A stretch of DNA of 64,000 bases from Actinomycetes bacterium (GCA_024637035.1 JAGXFW010000022.1:62001-126000); one strand, 5' to 3'; positions 43,530-53,235 are shown, counted from the stretch's first letter. A program made the numbers and translations. Notes: generated from the sequence alone by a model not told the origin.

Positions 43530-44587
43530 GATCGCCCGCCTCTCACTGCGTCGGGCCGGTCGGCCTTCGGTGCCGACGGGCGGCCGATGGGGTCTTCAGA
43601 AGGAGCGTCGTCGAACGCGAAGAGCTCGCCGAGCAGTTCATCCTCTAGCGTGAGCGTCTCGAGGAACGCTTCCAGGCGCACTCGCACGGGCCCGGTGACT
43701 TCCGAGGGGAATCCCACCTCGATGTCGAGGAACGGTAGGTCGAGTTCATTGGCGAGACTCCTTGCGGTGACCCCGTCGTAGGCTCCGGGATCACAGAAGG
43801 GGAGACGGGCGTGGATCAGGGCCGAAGGGGTCGCGCTTGCGATGCGTGAGGCGAGGTGTTCTCGCCTGAGGCTCACGGTCGACCGCGGGCAGACAGCGGC
43901 GGTCAGCATCGCCCTGGCTTCGGCGTCGAACGAAAACCCGCCGTCCACTGCGGCAAGAGCGGCCGCGCGATGTGTGCCGGTGCACGAGTCTAACCCGGAC
44001 ACGGCGACTCCGGCGTTCTCGATCGCCACGAGCAGATCGGCTCCGCTGAGCGGCCCCGCTATGACGAAGACGCCGCCGGGTCTCGGTTCGATGGGCGGAG
44101 CGACGAACGCGTCCGGGGTCGCAGTGGGCTCGGGGCCAGCTGGGCCGACGCCGATCCCGACAGGCAGGTCGGTGACACCAGCGGGGTCGGTGTGGTCACT
44201 CGCGTGCCGCCCGAGCCAGTCGTCGAGCGCATCGAGTTCCTTCGCGAGTCGTCGTGTCGCTGCCTCATCCGTCGTTCGTGGCACCCAAGGCCGGTATATG
44301 CGGTCGCCGAGACGTACCGCGAGCATGTCACCCATGCGGCGCATGGCGTCACAACCCGCCGGGGCCACGAGTAGATCGGTGCAGCCAGGTGCGGCTAGAG
44401 CGGACTCGGCAGCGGCCAGGAGCTGCACCACCCAGGGGCAGGTATTGGGATGTGTCTCGAAGCCGTCGGGATCGCACTTGCCGTCAGCGGCCAGCGCGAG
44501 GGCGGCGAGCGGCCGAGCAACGAAACCCCTGCGCGCGAGGAATGCCGGCCGTACCAAGGCACAACTGTAGAAGCAGGTGGCAGTCAT
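43526..44587 (-). CDS. 2-hydroxyacyl-CoA dehydratase/benzoyl-CoA reductase-type subunit
   Basis: About 353 residues of the HgdB/BcrC-like family, the partner of the next gene downstream. Cysteine motifs: HPNTCPWVVQLL, LVAPAGCDAMRRMGD, and near the end LPFCDPGAYDGVTARSLANELDLPFLDIEVG. Such paired subunits bind a 4Fe-4S cluster and dehydrate 2-hydroxyacyl-CoA or reduce aromatic CoA esters using an ATP-driven activator. No HgdC-type activator gene is visible in the window. The ATG at 44587 is preferred because upstream codons are unlike the family. Function of the pair is inferred from the family, the substrate is unknown. Confidence 0.8.
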   Translation of the reverse strand: MTATCFYSCALVRPAFLARRGFVARPLAALALAADGKCDPDGFETHPNTCPWVVQLLAAAESALAAPGCTDLLVAPAGCDAMRRMGDMLAVRLGDRIYRPWVPRTTDEAATRRLAKELDALDDWLGRHASDHTDPAGVTDLPVGIGVGPAGPEPTATPDAFVAPPIEPRPGGVFVIAGPLSGADLLVAIENAGVAVSGLDSCTGTHRAAALAAVDGGFSFDAEARAMLTAAVCPRSTVSLRREHLASRIASATPSALIHARLPFCDPGAYDGVTARSLANELDLPFLDIEVGFPSEVTGPVRVRLEAFLETLTLEDELLGELFAFDDAPSEDPIGRPSAPKADRPDAVRGGRS

Positions 44588-44717
44588 GACCCCACGTGGC
44601 GCCCGTGGTCCCACGTGCCAGGACGCCGTATCGGCGACGCTGTGACCAAGCGCCACCACCCTACTTGAGCGGACGCTGCGAGGCAAGACTTGTCAGTACC
44701 GTCGCACAACGAATCCT

Positions 44718-44750
44718 GCAATACTTTAGCAATGCAATACAGCGTGCAAT
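44718..44750. promoter_or_regulatory. TGCAAT direct-repeat cluster in the divergent dehydratase-panE gap
   Basis: TGCAAT recurs at 44718, 44733 and 44745, and TGCAATAC at 44718 and 44733, within 33 bases. The gap 44588-44890 separates divergent genes and otherwise holds no gene. The repeats look like a binding array for a regulator. Confidence 0.45.
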
Positions 44751-44890
44751 GGCGGTGTGGCAAGCGAACGCCCCTCAACCACCACCGCTTGAAGGGGGGC
44801 GTACCTTCCGCTATCGTCTGGGCGCTGGGAGACGACTCCTTGCGCACAGGCTTCCGACCAGCCGACTGGGAGGAGCCAAGGGGGACACAT

Positions 44891-45853
44891 ATGAGGATCG
44901 CGATCATGGGTGCCGGCGCCCTGGGCGGCGCTTTCGGCTTTCTTCTCGCCGAGGCCGGCTTCGACGTGACATTGGTGGACGTCGATAGAGCCAAGGTCGA
45001 CGCAATCAACTCTGAAGGACTCACACTGCTGATGCCCGACGGTTCTTCGCGGCACCGGCTGATCCGGGCCACCGCCGACCCTGCCGAGGTGGGGCACGTG
45101 GATCTGGTGCAGGTGGCGGTGAAGGGCTACCACACGCTCTCCGCAGCGACGCTCGCCGTGCCGCTCGTAGGCCCCGCCACGTACGTGCTCTCTCTGCAGA
45201 ACGGGCTTGGCAACCTCGATCGGATCGCGTCGGTCGTGGGCCCGGAGCGAGTAGTGGGTGGGATCACGGCGCACAGCGCTATGCCGATCGGTCCGACCGA
45301 GATCCGATTCAATGCCGCCGGTATGGGCGGCGTCCACATCGGACGTTTCGATGGGACTCGCGATGACGGGCTTGCGCCTGTAGCCGATGTCTTCATCGCG
45401 GCCGGCCTTGAAGGGCACGTGGTCGAGGGCGACGTGCACGAGCCGATCTGGCGAAAGCTGCTCGCGAACTCGTCGGTGAACCCCGTTGCGGCGCTCATGG
45501 GACTCACCGGTCGTGAGATACAGGAGATGGAGGAGGCGTCCGGTCTGGTGCGTGCTCTCGCATGTGAGACCGGTGCTGTGGCGCGTGCGCAGGGCTTCAC
45601 GTTCGCGGAACTCGACGACCCAGGCGAGTTCGTTATCGGGACGCTCGATTGGGTGGGCGACAACAAGGTCTCGATGCTACAGGACGTGGAGGCGGGACGC
45701 CGCACGGAGATCGACACCCTCAATCTCGCCGTGGTCGAGGTGGGGGAGAAGTATGGTGTGGATACCCCGCTGAATTGGACGATCGGGTCCCTCGTGCGCA
45801 CGATGGAGCGCAAGATGTTGCGCGACCGGCGCAATGGCGGCGGCGCGGCCTAG
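44891..45853 (+). CDS. panE: Ketopantoate reductase-family oxidoreductase (PanE/ApbA)
   Basis: A 320-residue Rossmann-fold enzyme: MRIAIMGAGALGGAFGFLLA (NAD(P) motif), LVQVAVKGYHTLSAA, LQNGLGN, KLLANSSVNPVAALMGLTGREI and a helical C-terminal domain. Canonical PanE reduces 2-dehydropantoate in pantothenate synthesis, but many family members serve catabolic roles; the adjacent divergent dehydratase-type genes leave this open. AAGGGGG precedes the ATG. Confidence 0.82.
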   Translation: MRIAIMGAGALGGAFGFLLAEAGFDVTLVDVDRAKVDAINSEGLTLLMPDGSSRHRLIRATADPAEVGHVDLVQVAVKGYHTLSAATLAVPLVGPATYVLSLQNGLGNLDRIASVVGPERVVGGITAHSAMPIGPTEIRFNAAGMGGVHIGRFDGTRDDGLAPVADVFIAAGLEGHVVEGDVHEPIWRKLLANSSVNPVAALMGLTGREIQEMEEASGLVRALACETGAVARAQGFTFAELDDPGEFVIGTLDWVGDNKVSMLQDVEAGRRTEIDTLNLAVVEVGEKYGVDTPLNWTIGSLVRTMERKMLRDRRNGGGAA

Positions 45854-45968
45854 GCCCCCCGCGCCGGCATCCTACCGGCGATTCGTGGGTAGAACATGAA
45901 CAGTCCAAGTATTCGACGCGGCTTCGCGAGTCGCTGCACGACGGCCGCACAAAGGTCCTGGAGGTCAG

Positions 45969-46889
45969 ATGCTCGTAGATATCATCGGTGGATTCCTCGG
46001 CTCGGGGAAGACCACCGCGATCCTTCACCAATTCACGGAGAAGTCGTTCGATCCCGGGCGCACGGTCATCCTGGTGAACGAGTTCGGCGAGGTGGGAGTG
46101 GACGGGGTGCTTCTCGACACCGGAGAGAGTTCCGTGCGTGAGTTGCCCAGCGGGTGCATCTGCTGCAGTCTGAAGGCCGACTTCGTGGAGCAGGTGGAAG
46201 ACATCGTCAATACGTTCGCACCGGAACGGCTCGTCGTGGAGCCATCTGGGGTGGCTGCGATGCGCGATATCCTGCAGGCTCTGTCACACGAGCGCATCGC
46301 GCACTTGATCGACACCGTGCGCACCGTCCTGATCCTCGATCCGGACGACCACGACTGGTTCGTCGAGATGAGTGACACGTTCGTCGATTCGCAGGTGGGC
46401 CTCGCGCAACTGATCCTTCTGAACAAGGCCGATCTGGCGACGCCCGAGTTGCTGGCCAGCGTGACGGCAGACCTCGAGAAGCGCAACCCGCACGCCGTGG
46501 TGCTTCCCACGAGTCACGGCAGGTTCTCGTGGGAGCAGGTGGAGGGGATCTTGCCGCCCATTCCCTCGGCTGCTGGTGAGTCGGCGCGCCTCGATGGGTT
46601 CGAGTCTTTCTCGGCGGAGTTGCCCGATGCGTACGACCTCGACTCGCTGCGCGGGTTCTACGCCGGCTTGGCCGACGGCACCTACGGGAATGTAGCCCGG
46701 GCGAAGGGGGTGTTCCGCACCGACAGCGAGGGCGGCTTTCATCGTCTTGACCTAGCCGGGAGGCGAGTCCACGAGACCCCTTGGCCGAGCACCGTTCCGG
46801 GCCGCATCAACGTGATCGGGCGGGGGATCGACGCGGATGCCATCCGAGAGGCATTGATCACGGCAGAGGTATCGAGCCCGATTGCTTAG
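45969..46889 (+). CDS. CobW/G3E-family GTPase
   Basis: A 306-residue G3E GTPase. Walker A GGFLGSGKTT, metal motif GCICC (ELPSGCICCSLKADF), and NKADL are visible, followed by a short CobW C-terminal domain. Such proteins insert metal ions into enzymes (Zn, Co, Ni). No obvious metal enzyme is adjacent; the nearest are the Fe-S dehydratase-type subunits and PanE. Confidence 0.85.
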   Translation: MLVDIIGGFLGSGKTTAILHQFTEKSFDPGRTVILVNEFGEVGVDGVLLDTGESSVRELPSGCICCSLKADFVEQVEDIVNTFAPERLVVEPSGVAAMRDILQALSHERIAHLIDTVRTVLILDPDDHDWFVEMSDTFVDSQVGLAQLILLNKADLATPELLASVTADLEKRNPHAVVLPTSHGRFSWEQVEGILPPIPSAAGESARLDGFESFSAELPDAYDLDSLRGFYAGLADGTYGNVARAKGVFRTDSEGGFHRLDLAGRRVHETPWPSTVPGRINVIGRGIDADAIREALITAEVSSPIA

Positions 46890-46948
46890 TGGTTCAGGGC
46901 ATCGGAAAGAGAGCGCAGCTGTGAGATCACCGGAGAGGAGGGCCGATC

Positions 46949-48187
46949 ATGGTCGCCATGAGAGATGAGGAGAGGGCCGCCGCACCCCCGACGGCCTCCC
47001 CGACGGACCCCCCGACGCTCGACACCAAGAACATCGGCCTCCGTGGCGTGACCGTCGCGGACACCATGGTCAGCGACGTCGACGGCCAAGGCGGCCGGCT
47101 CATCTACCGCGGCTACGACATCCGTGATCTGGCCGCGCATTCATCGTACGAGGAGGTCGTCTATCTCCTCATCTACGGCGTCTTGCCCACCGAGCAGGAG
47201 CTCAAGGCATTCGGCGCGTTTCTGGCCGAACGCCGGGCGCTGAGTCCTAGAATGGTGACAGTGATCCGGGCGCTTCATCCCGAGACGCCCACCATGGCCG
47301 CGCTGCAATCGATGGTCGCCGCGCAGGCGGCGTTCGATCCGTTCCCGGGGGGCACGGGTGTCGAGGCCGAGCGCGAACGGGCCGTCGACCTGGTGGCTAA
47401 GACGGCCAGCCTGGTGGCGGCGTGGCACCGTATCCACCGCGGCCTTGACCCCGTGGACCCGTCACCTCATCTGAGCCACGCCGCCGATTTCCTGCGCATG
47501 GTGCACGACGCCGAGCCCGACGTGGACTTGGCCCGCGAGCTCGACATCGCACTGATCCTTCATGCGGACCACTCCATGAACGCCTCCACCTTCACCGCCC
47601 GAGCCGTGGCGAGCACCCACACTTCCTTGTACGCAGCGGTCTCAGCCGCACTTGGTGCGCTCTCGGGCGATCTTCACGGGGGCGCCAACGCTCGAGTCAT
47701 GGAGATGCTCTGGGAGGTGGGGTCGCCCGAGGCCGCCGAGCAGTTCGTGCGCGAAGCGTTCGCGGGCGGCGGTCGCATCATGGGCATGGGGCACGCCGTC
47801 TACCGCACCGACGACCCACGTGCCGTGATCCTGCGCGAGATGTCGAAGCGGGCCGGCGAGGTGCGCGGAGACCCGGTCTGGTATCGCACCACTCAGCGCA
47901 TCGAGGAGGTCACGCGGCAGGTGTTCCGCGAAGCCAAGCAAGCCGAGATCTATCCGAACGTCGACATGTACTCGGCTTCGCTCTACCACGTCATGGGTCT
48001 ACCCACCGACCTCTTCACGCCGGTGTTCGCGATCTCACGGGTGGCCGGGTGGTCGGCGCACGTGATCGAGGAGCGGTTCGCCGAGGCGGCGGACAAGCCC
48101 CAGCTCTACCGACCCGCTTCGGCATACGTGGGACGCTACTGCGGCCCGGAGTCATGCGCCTACGAGCCACCCGAGGCCCGAAGCTAG
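46949..48187 (+). CDS. Citrate synthase / 2-methylcitrate synthase family
   Basis: A 412-residue type II-like citrate synthase. Active-site residues: His in LSGDLHGGAN, His in MGMGHAVYRTDDPRA, and Asp in YPNVDMYSAS. The N-terminal 25 residues are a disordered Ala/Pro/Thr extension. It condenses acetyl-CoA (or propionyl-CoA) with oxaloacetate. GGAGAGGAGGG precedes the ATG; an ATG at 46958 is an alternative start. Confidence 0.88.
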   Translation: MVAMRDEERAAAPPTASPTDPPTLDTKNIGLRGVTVADTMVSDVDGQGGRLIYRGYDIRDLAAHSSYEEVVYLLIYGVLPTEQELKAFGAFLAERRALSPRMVTVIRALHPETPTMAALQSMVAAQAAFDPFPGGTGVEAERERAVDLVAKTASLVAAWHRIHRGLDPVDPSPHLSHAADFLRMVHDAEPDVDLARELDIALILHADHSMNASTFTARAVASTHTSLYAAVSAALGALSGDLHGGANARVMEMLWEVGSPEAAEQFVREAFAGGGRIMGMGHAVYRTDDPRAVILREMSKRAGEVRGDPVWYRTTQRIEEVTRQVFREAKQAEIYPNVDMYSASLYHVMGLPTDLFTPVFAISRVAGWSAHVIEERFAEAADKPQLYRPASAYVGRYCGPESCAYEPPEARS

Positions 48188-48253
48188 CCGTATCATCCGT
48201 TACCGCCTGCGATATCCTGGCGCCATGAGCAGCGAGCCGACCCGCAGGGTAGC

Positions 48254-50143
48254 GTGACCACCGACCAGGCAGTGATCCTGGTCGTCTTGGCCGGGACGAT
48301 CCTCATGTTCCTATGGGGCCGTTGGCGCCACGACATGGTGGCCGTCGCTTCGCTGCTCGTGTGTGTTCTGGCGGGCCTCGTCCCCGCCTCCGACGCATTC
48401 TCCGGCTTCGGACATCCCGCCGTGATCACCGTAGCGTGTGTGCTGGTGCTGAGTTGGGGTCTGCAGACGACCGGAGCGGTCGACGCGCTCATCAAACGGG
48501 CCGTCCCGTCCAACCTCGGGCCGACCTTGACCATCGTCGCGCTGACCGCCCTCGGTGCCGCCCTCTCTGCGTTCATGAACAATGTGGGGGCGATGGCGCT
48601 CCTCATGCCTGTGGCGATCCAGATCGCCGGCAAGCACGACCTGACCCCGGGCAAGGTGCTGATGCCCCTATCGTTCGGCACGATACTGGGCGGCATGACC
48701 ACGCTGATCGGCACACCGCCGAACCTCATCGTCTCCGCCTTCCGCGAAGACACCGGCTTGGGCAGTTTCGGTATGTTCGACTTCACGCCGGTCGGCGTGG
48801 CCGTCGCCGGCGCTGGCGTGCTGTTCGTGGCGGCGCTCGGGTGGCGTCTCGTACCGACTCGAGAGCAGAAGGGTGCGGCTGGTTTTGAAACCGGCAAGTA
48901 CCTGACCGAGGCGCGAGTAACCGAGAACGGCAAGGCTGCCGGCAAGACCGTGCGCGAGGCAGAGCAGATGCTCGAGGAGTTCGACGCGCAGATCGTGGGA
49001 CTCGCCCGCAACGAGTTCCGCCTGTCGGCCCCGTCACCGTGGAGACGATTGGTGCCCGGGGACATCGTGGTGATCGAGACCGAGCCGGAAACCCTCGCTG
49101 CCGCGCTCTCGACCCTCGGTCTACGGTTGGAGGAGGCCGTGCCGCCTTCACCGGAGCGGGAGGCGGAGGGTGGACTGGACTCGGGTGAGAACGATGGCGC
49201 CACCTCAGACGCCGCCCGCGAGCCCACCGAAGACGCCGAGGCTCCCACATCGGACGACACGGGCGGATCCAAGGAGCGCGGGCGCGAAGAGGTGGTGCTG
49301 CAGGAGCTCGTGATCATGCCGACCTCCGGCTTGATAGGGAGGTCGGCGTCCAGCGTGCGCATACGTTCGCGGTATGGTCTGAACCTGCTGGCCATCTCGC
49401 GCCAGGGGCGGCGCACGATAAGGCGGCTTCGCTCGACGTCCGTTCGGCCTGGAGACGTGCTGCTCATGCAGGGCGGAGTCGAGGCCATCGCCGGGTTCGC
49501 GGTCGAGTTCGGGTGCGTGCCGCTTGCGGTGCGCGGCATCCATATCCCCGATACACGCAAGGCCGTCGTCGCCACGCTGGTCATGGCTGGGGCCATCGCC
49601 GGCGCGGCGTTCGGACTGCTCCCGGCCGCGGTCTCATTCGCCGCGGGCGTCCTGTTGTTCATGGCGCTCCGGGTAGTGCCCTTGAGGAAGGTCTACGAGG
49701 CAGTCGACTGGCCGGTGATCGTGCTCTTGGCCGCCCTCATCCCCGTGGCCACGGCGACCGCCACCACCGGCGCCGCCGATCTGCTTGCCCGGACGCTACT
49801 CGACACCATCGCTCAGGGCCGCCCGGTCATCGCGCTCGTACTCATCCTGGTGGTCACGATGACGCTCTCCGACTTCATGAACAACGCCGCGACCGCAGCC
49901 GTCATGTGCCCAATAGCCATCGGTGCCGCCACGCAGCTCGGCGCGGCGGCTGACCCCTTCCTCATGGCCGTGGCAATCGGTGCGTCGTGCGCCTTCCTCA
50001 CGCCGATCGGTCATCAGAACAACACGCTGATCCTCGGGCCCGGCGGCTTCCGATTCGGCGACTATTGGCGTTTGGGCCTGCCGATGGAGATCATCGCGGT
50101 GGCCGTGAGCGTGCCGATGTTGCTACTTGTGTGGCCTCTGTGA
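48254..50143 (+). CDS. SLC13/DASS-type transporter with two TrkA-C domains
   Basis: A 629-residue transporter of the divalent-anion/sodium symporter superfamily. N-terminal helical half has AFSGFGHPAVITVACVLVL and MNNVGAMALLMPVAIQIA and GTPPNLIVSAF; the C-terminal half has FMNNAATAAVMCPIAIG and PIGHQNNTLILGPGGF. Between the halves lie two RCK_C (TrkA-C) domains separated by an acidic low-complexity insert (about 295-348). RCK_C domains usually sense nucleotides. The substrate may be a dicarboxylate or sulfate. The GTG start lacks a strong ribosome-binding site. Confidence 0.85.
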   Translation: MTTDQAVILVVLAGTILMFLWGRWRHDMVAVASLLVCVLAGLVPASDAFSGFGHPAVITVACVLVLSWGLQTTGAVDALIKRAVPSNLGPTLTIVALTALGAALSAFMNNVGAMALLMPVAIQIAGKHDLTPGKVLMPLSFGTILGGMTTLIGTPPNLIVSAFREDTGLGSFGMFDFTPVGVAVAGAGVLFVAALGWRLVPTREQKGAAGFETGKYLTEARVTENGKAAGKTVREAEQMLEEFDAQIVGLARNEFRLSAPSPWRRLVPGDIVVIETEPETLAAALSTLGLRLEEAVPPSPEREAEGGLDSGENDGATSDAAREPTEDAEAPTSDDTGGSKERGREEVVLQELVIMPTSGLIGRSASSVRIRSRYGLNLLAISRQGRRTIRRLRSTSVRPGDVLLMQGGVEAIAGFAVEFGCVPLAVRGIHIPDTRKAVVATLVMAGAIAGAAFGLLPAAVSFAAGVLLFMALRVVPLRKVYEAVDWPVIVLLAALIPVATATATTGAADLLARTLLDTIAQGRPVIALVLILVVTMTLSDFMNNAATAAVMCPIAIGAATQLGAAADPFLMAVAIGASCAFLTPIGHQNNTLILGPGGFRFGDYWRLGLPMEIIAVAVSVPMLLLVWPL

Positions 50144-50307
50144 TGCGCGGCGCCTTGAACCTTGCATGCATCTTGGGAGTAGGCCGGCCCGCCGAGTGTA
50201 GGGGGAGTCGCGGCGGGGGACACTGGCGCGATAGGATTGGAGCAGGCTCAAGGGACCTCCCGTCCGAGAGCGTAGTGACCACGAAAACGAAGCGAGGGAG
50301 TTCAGGC

Positions 50308-50715
50308 ATGAGACGGAAGAGCGTAGCCATCTTGATCGGGCTGTTGGTCCTGGTCGCTTTGACGGCGTCGGCCTGTGAGGTCAGCGTCAGTACGGCGAAT
50401 ATCGCCGACGCATGGATGTCGAGTGACGAAGCGGGCGACGAGCGCACTGCGGTGTTCGCTCAAGATCAGGACTTCTACGCCCAAGTCGAGCTTGCCAACG
50501 CGCCGGATGACTCCACCGTCAAGGCTTCGTGGACCGCTGTCGACGTCGAGGACACCGACCCCGACCTGCTCATCGACGAGGTCGAACTCACAGCGGGCGA
50601 CGGTCAGCATCAGTTCTCGCTCACGAACGACAGCCTCTGGCCGATCGGCTCGTACAAGGTCGACCTCTACCTGAACGGGGAACTCGCCAAGACCGTCGAG
50701 TTCGAGGTGCAGTAG
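50308..50715 (+). CDS. Small lipoprotein with an Ig-like beta domain
   Basis: A 135-residue lipoprotein: signal helix and lipobox ending in SAC (VALTASACEVS), then beta strands typical of an Ig-like fold (DFYAQVELANAPDDSTVKAS, PIGSYKVDLYLNGELAKTVEF). No family recognised beyond that. GAGGGAG precedes the ATG. The 160-base gap before it contains no further feature. Confidence 0.7.
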   Translation: MRRKSVAILIGLLVLVALTASACEVSVSTANIADAWMSSDEAGDERTAVFAQDQDFYAQVELANAPDDSTVKASWTAVDVEDTDPDLLIDEVELTAGDGQHQFSLTNDSLWPIGSYKVDLYLNGELAKTVEFEVQ

Positions 50716-50741
50716 TCTCCGAACCGAGCTCGGGGCCGTCC

Positions 50742-51536
50742 ATGCGCAGGGCTCTCGTTGAAGAGCTCCATGCTTTCGTAGGCGCGTGGCCGCCCGGACG
50801 CCGGGCTTCGACCCGGTGGGGACGGCCCCTGGTGGGGGTCGCCTCCGCCGGGGATCCGCTCTTCCCCGAACTGAAGCGGGTCGCTTCGCCGTCGCACCTG
50901 CTCCCGGACGATCTGCTGGCGGGAGCAGGTGCGGTGGTCACCTTTTTCCTGCCCTTCGAACGGTCCGTGGGTCTGAGCAACATCTCGGGGGACATGGCCT
51001 CGGCCGAGTGGGCGACCGCCTACATCGAGACCAACGAGCTCATTCGGGCGGTGTGCGCGTACATGAAGGGTTGGCTTGAGGCGGCGGGGTACAGAGCGGC
51101 GGTAACCCCGCCCACGCACGATTTCGACGATGGCGCGCTCATGAGTGCGTGGTCGCATCGTCACGTGGCGTTTGTGGCCGGTCTCGGTCGCTTCGGACTC
51201 AACAACATGCTCATAACCGAGGCGGGATGCTGTGGCCGGTTGGGCAGTTTCGTCACCTCGCTCGAGCTCGAGCCGGACATCCGCGCCACGGCCGAAGCTT
51301 GTCTCTACCGGCACGATGGCTCGTGCCACCGGTGCGTCACCCGATGTGTGGGCGACGCGCTCTTCACCGATCGCTTCGACCGTCGGGCCTGCTACGACGT
51401 ATGCTTGCGGAACGAGCGCCTCCACGCCTCTCTGGGCGCGGCGGATGTGTGCGGCAAGTGTCTTGTTGCGGTGCCCTGCGCGTTCGTCGACCCGGTGGCG
51501 CGGCGGATAGCCAAGAACGAGCCTTCCCGAGCGTGA
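50742..51536 (+). CDS. Epoxyqueuosine reductase-like 4Fe-4S protein
   Basis: A 264-residue protein resembling the C-terminal Fe-S half of QueG-type reductases. Cysteine pattern: SCHRCVTRC, then RRACYDVCLRNE and VCGKCLVAVPC fit two 4Fe-4S clusters. N-terminal part has GRFGLNNMLIT typical of cobalamin-dependent QueG relatives. It is shorter than QueG (about 380), so the tRNA-modifying role is doubtful. ATG at 50742 is used. Confidence 0.72.
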   Translation: MRRALVEELHAFVGAWPPGRRASTRWGRPLVGVASAGDPLFPELKRVASPSHLLPDDLLAGAGAVVTFFLPFERSVGLSNISGDMASAEWATAYIETNELIRAVCAYMKGWLEAAGYRAAVTPPTHDFDDGALMSAWSHRHVAFVAGLGRFGLNNMLITEAGCCGRLGSFVTSLELEPDIRATAEACLYRHDGSCHRCVTRCVGDALFTDRFDRRACYDVCLRNERLHASLGAADVCGKCLVAVPCAFVDPVARRIAKNEPSRA

Positions 51537-51583
51537 CAGGTGCCGAGGAATGCCATGAAGAAAATGACAAGGACGGAGCCTGA

Positions 51584-52723
51584 ATGCAGGTGAAGACGGA
51601 CGTTCTCGTCGGATCCGATGAGTTCTTCAGCCGCCTCGCTGAGGACGTGCGCGGCGCGCGCGACAACGTCTACGTGCAGGCGATGAGCTTCGAGGCAGAC
51701 GACGCTGGGCTTGGCATGTGCCGCGAATTGCGGGGTTCGCCGGCGACGGACATACGGGTGCTCGTGGATGAGTACGTGCGCGTGATCGTCAGCGACAGCT
51801 TCGTCTTCGCCCCGACCGGCCTCTTCGACCGCGCTCATCGCCGCGAGGTGCGGGAGACCCAGGAGTTGTTCGAGGAGTTGAATGCGGAGGGGATCAAGGT
51901 GAAGACCACCAACCCCCTCGGTTTCATGTTCACCCGACTTCTCGCGCGGAATCACAAGAAGCTCGTCGTCGTGGACGACCGCGTTGCCTACGTGGGCGGC
52001 ATCAACTTCAGCGATCACAATTTCGAGTGGCACGACATGATGTTGCGCATCGAGGACCCGGCCATCGCCGGCTATCTGCGCGATGACTTCCTCTCCACGT
52101 GGTCGGGGGTCGACCAGAACAACCTTCGATCGTTTCCCGGGTTCGATTTCCACCAGTTGGACGGTCGCAGCAACGAGAAGTCGTACGAGTCGATCTTCAG
52201 GCTTCTCGACGAGGCGCGTGACACCATCGTGATCGAGTCGCCCTATCTCTCCTTCCCCTTCTACCGGAAGCTGCGCGAAGCGGTACGCCGCGGCGTCGAG
52301 GTGAGGCTGATCCTCCCCGAGAAGAGTAACAAAGGCGTCATGCAGCGCTACAACCTGTGGGAGGCCCGGCGTTCGGGCATCAACCTGAGGCTGTTGAAAG
52401 GGCGCATGACCCACCTCAAGGCAGTGTTGATCGACGACGAGAAGCTGATCGTGGGCTCCTCGAATTTCGACTTCGTCAGCTACCGCTGCCTTCAGGAGGT
52501 GGTGGTGGTCGTGCACGACGCCGAGACGATCGCGAGGTTCGACGAGCGCGTCTTTCGACCCGACTGGCAGACTTCGCTGCCCGTCGAGGGCACCCCGGCT
52601 TCCATTACCGGCCCCCTCTGCTACCTCTATCTCAAGGTGGTCGACCTCTTGCTCGTGGGCGTCTCCAAGGTTCCCGGGTGGCGCGCTCGGCGCCGAGCGG
52701 CCACGCCCGGCGGTGCCGCCTAG
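51584..52723 (+). CDS. Phospholipase D/cardiolipin synthase-family protein
   Basis: A 379-residue PLD superfamily enzyme with two HKD motifs: NHKKLVVVDDRVAYVGGIN and THLKAVLIDDEKLIVGSSNFD. A short hydrophobic N-terminal segment is not obvious. It may transfer or cleave phosphodiesters in lipids. Only the HKD positions are fully typical. Confidence 0.84.
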   Translation: MQVKTDVLVGSDEFFSRLAEDVRGARDNVYVQAMSFEADDAGLGMCRELRGSPATDIRVLVDEYVRVIVSDSFVFAPTGLFDRAHRREVRETQELFEELNAEGIKVKTTNPLGFMFTRLLARNHKKLVVVDDRVAYVGGINFSDHNFEWHDMMLRIEDPAIAGYLRDDFLSTWSGVDQNNLRSFPGFDFHQLDGRSNEKSYESIFRLLDEARDTIVIESPYLSFPFYRKLREAVRRGVEVRLILPEKSNKGVMQRYNLWEARRSGINLRLLKGRMTHLKAVLIDDEKLIVGSSNFDFVSYRCLQEVVVVVHDAETIARFDERVFRPDWQTSLPVEGTPASITGPLCYLYLKVVDLLLVGVSKVPGWRARRRAATPGGAA

Positions 52724-52744
52724 ACTTCGGACGCCCGCTCGTTG

Positions 52745-52769
52745 CGCCCCCGACTCATGCGTGGGGGCG
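52745..52769. terminator. Hairpin after the phospholipase D-type gene
   Basis: CGCCCCC (52745-52751) pairs with GGGGGCG (52763-52769), an 11-base loop, 20 bases after the stop. Confidence 0.5.
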
Positions 52770-52818
52770 TCTACATGAGGGAACAAGTAAGGGGTAAGCA
52801 GGGAACGGGAGGTACCTC

Positions 52819-53235
52819 ATGGCGGAACTGAAGACACGCCCCACCGACGCAGACGTCGAGCAGTATCTCAACAGTGTGACCGACGAGCAGAAGCGTCGGG
52901 ACAGCTTCACGATCCTCGAGCTCATGAAGGACGTCACGAAAGCCGAGCCGAAGATGTGGGGCGACAGTATCGTGGGCTTCGGGAGCTACCACTACACGTA
53001 CGCCTCGGGTCGGGAAGGCGACTGGCTCATCACCGGGTTCGCGCCCCGCAAGCGGGAGCTCACCCTGTACATCATGGACGGGTTCGAGGGCTACGATGAC
53101 CTCTTGGCGTCGCTCGGGAAGTTCAAGACGGGCAAATCGTGCTTGTATGTGAAGCGGCTCGAAGACATAGACCTCCCGACGCTCCGCACCTTGATCGAGC
53201 GGTCGGTAGCCCATATGTCGGGCTTAACCGACTAG
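52819..53235 (+). CDS. DUF1801 (YdhG-like) protein
   Basis: A 138-residue cytosolic protein. VEQYLNSVTDEQKRRDSF, MKDVTKAEPKMWGDSIVGFG and YVKRLEDIDLPTLRTLIERS fit the DUF1801 family. The physiological role is unknown. AGGTACCTC leads into the ATG at 52819. Confidence 0.87.
   Translation: MAELKTRPTDADVEQYLNSVTDEQKRRDSFTILELMKDVTKAEPKMWGDSIVGFGSYHYTYASGREGDWLITGFAPRKRELTLYIMDGFEGYDDLLASLGKFKTGKSCLYVKRLEDIDLPTLRTLIERSVAHMSGLTD

Noticed and set aside
50742-51536. True queG (epoxyqueuosine reductase)
   Set aside because: About 100 residues too short and the C-terminal HEAT-like part is missing; only the Fe-S and partial core pattern fits.
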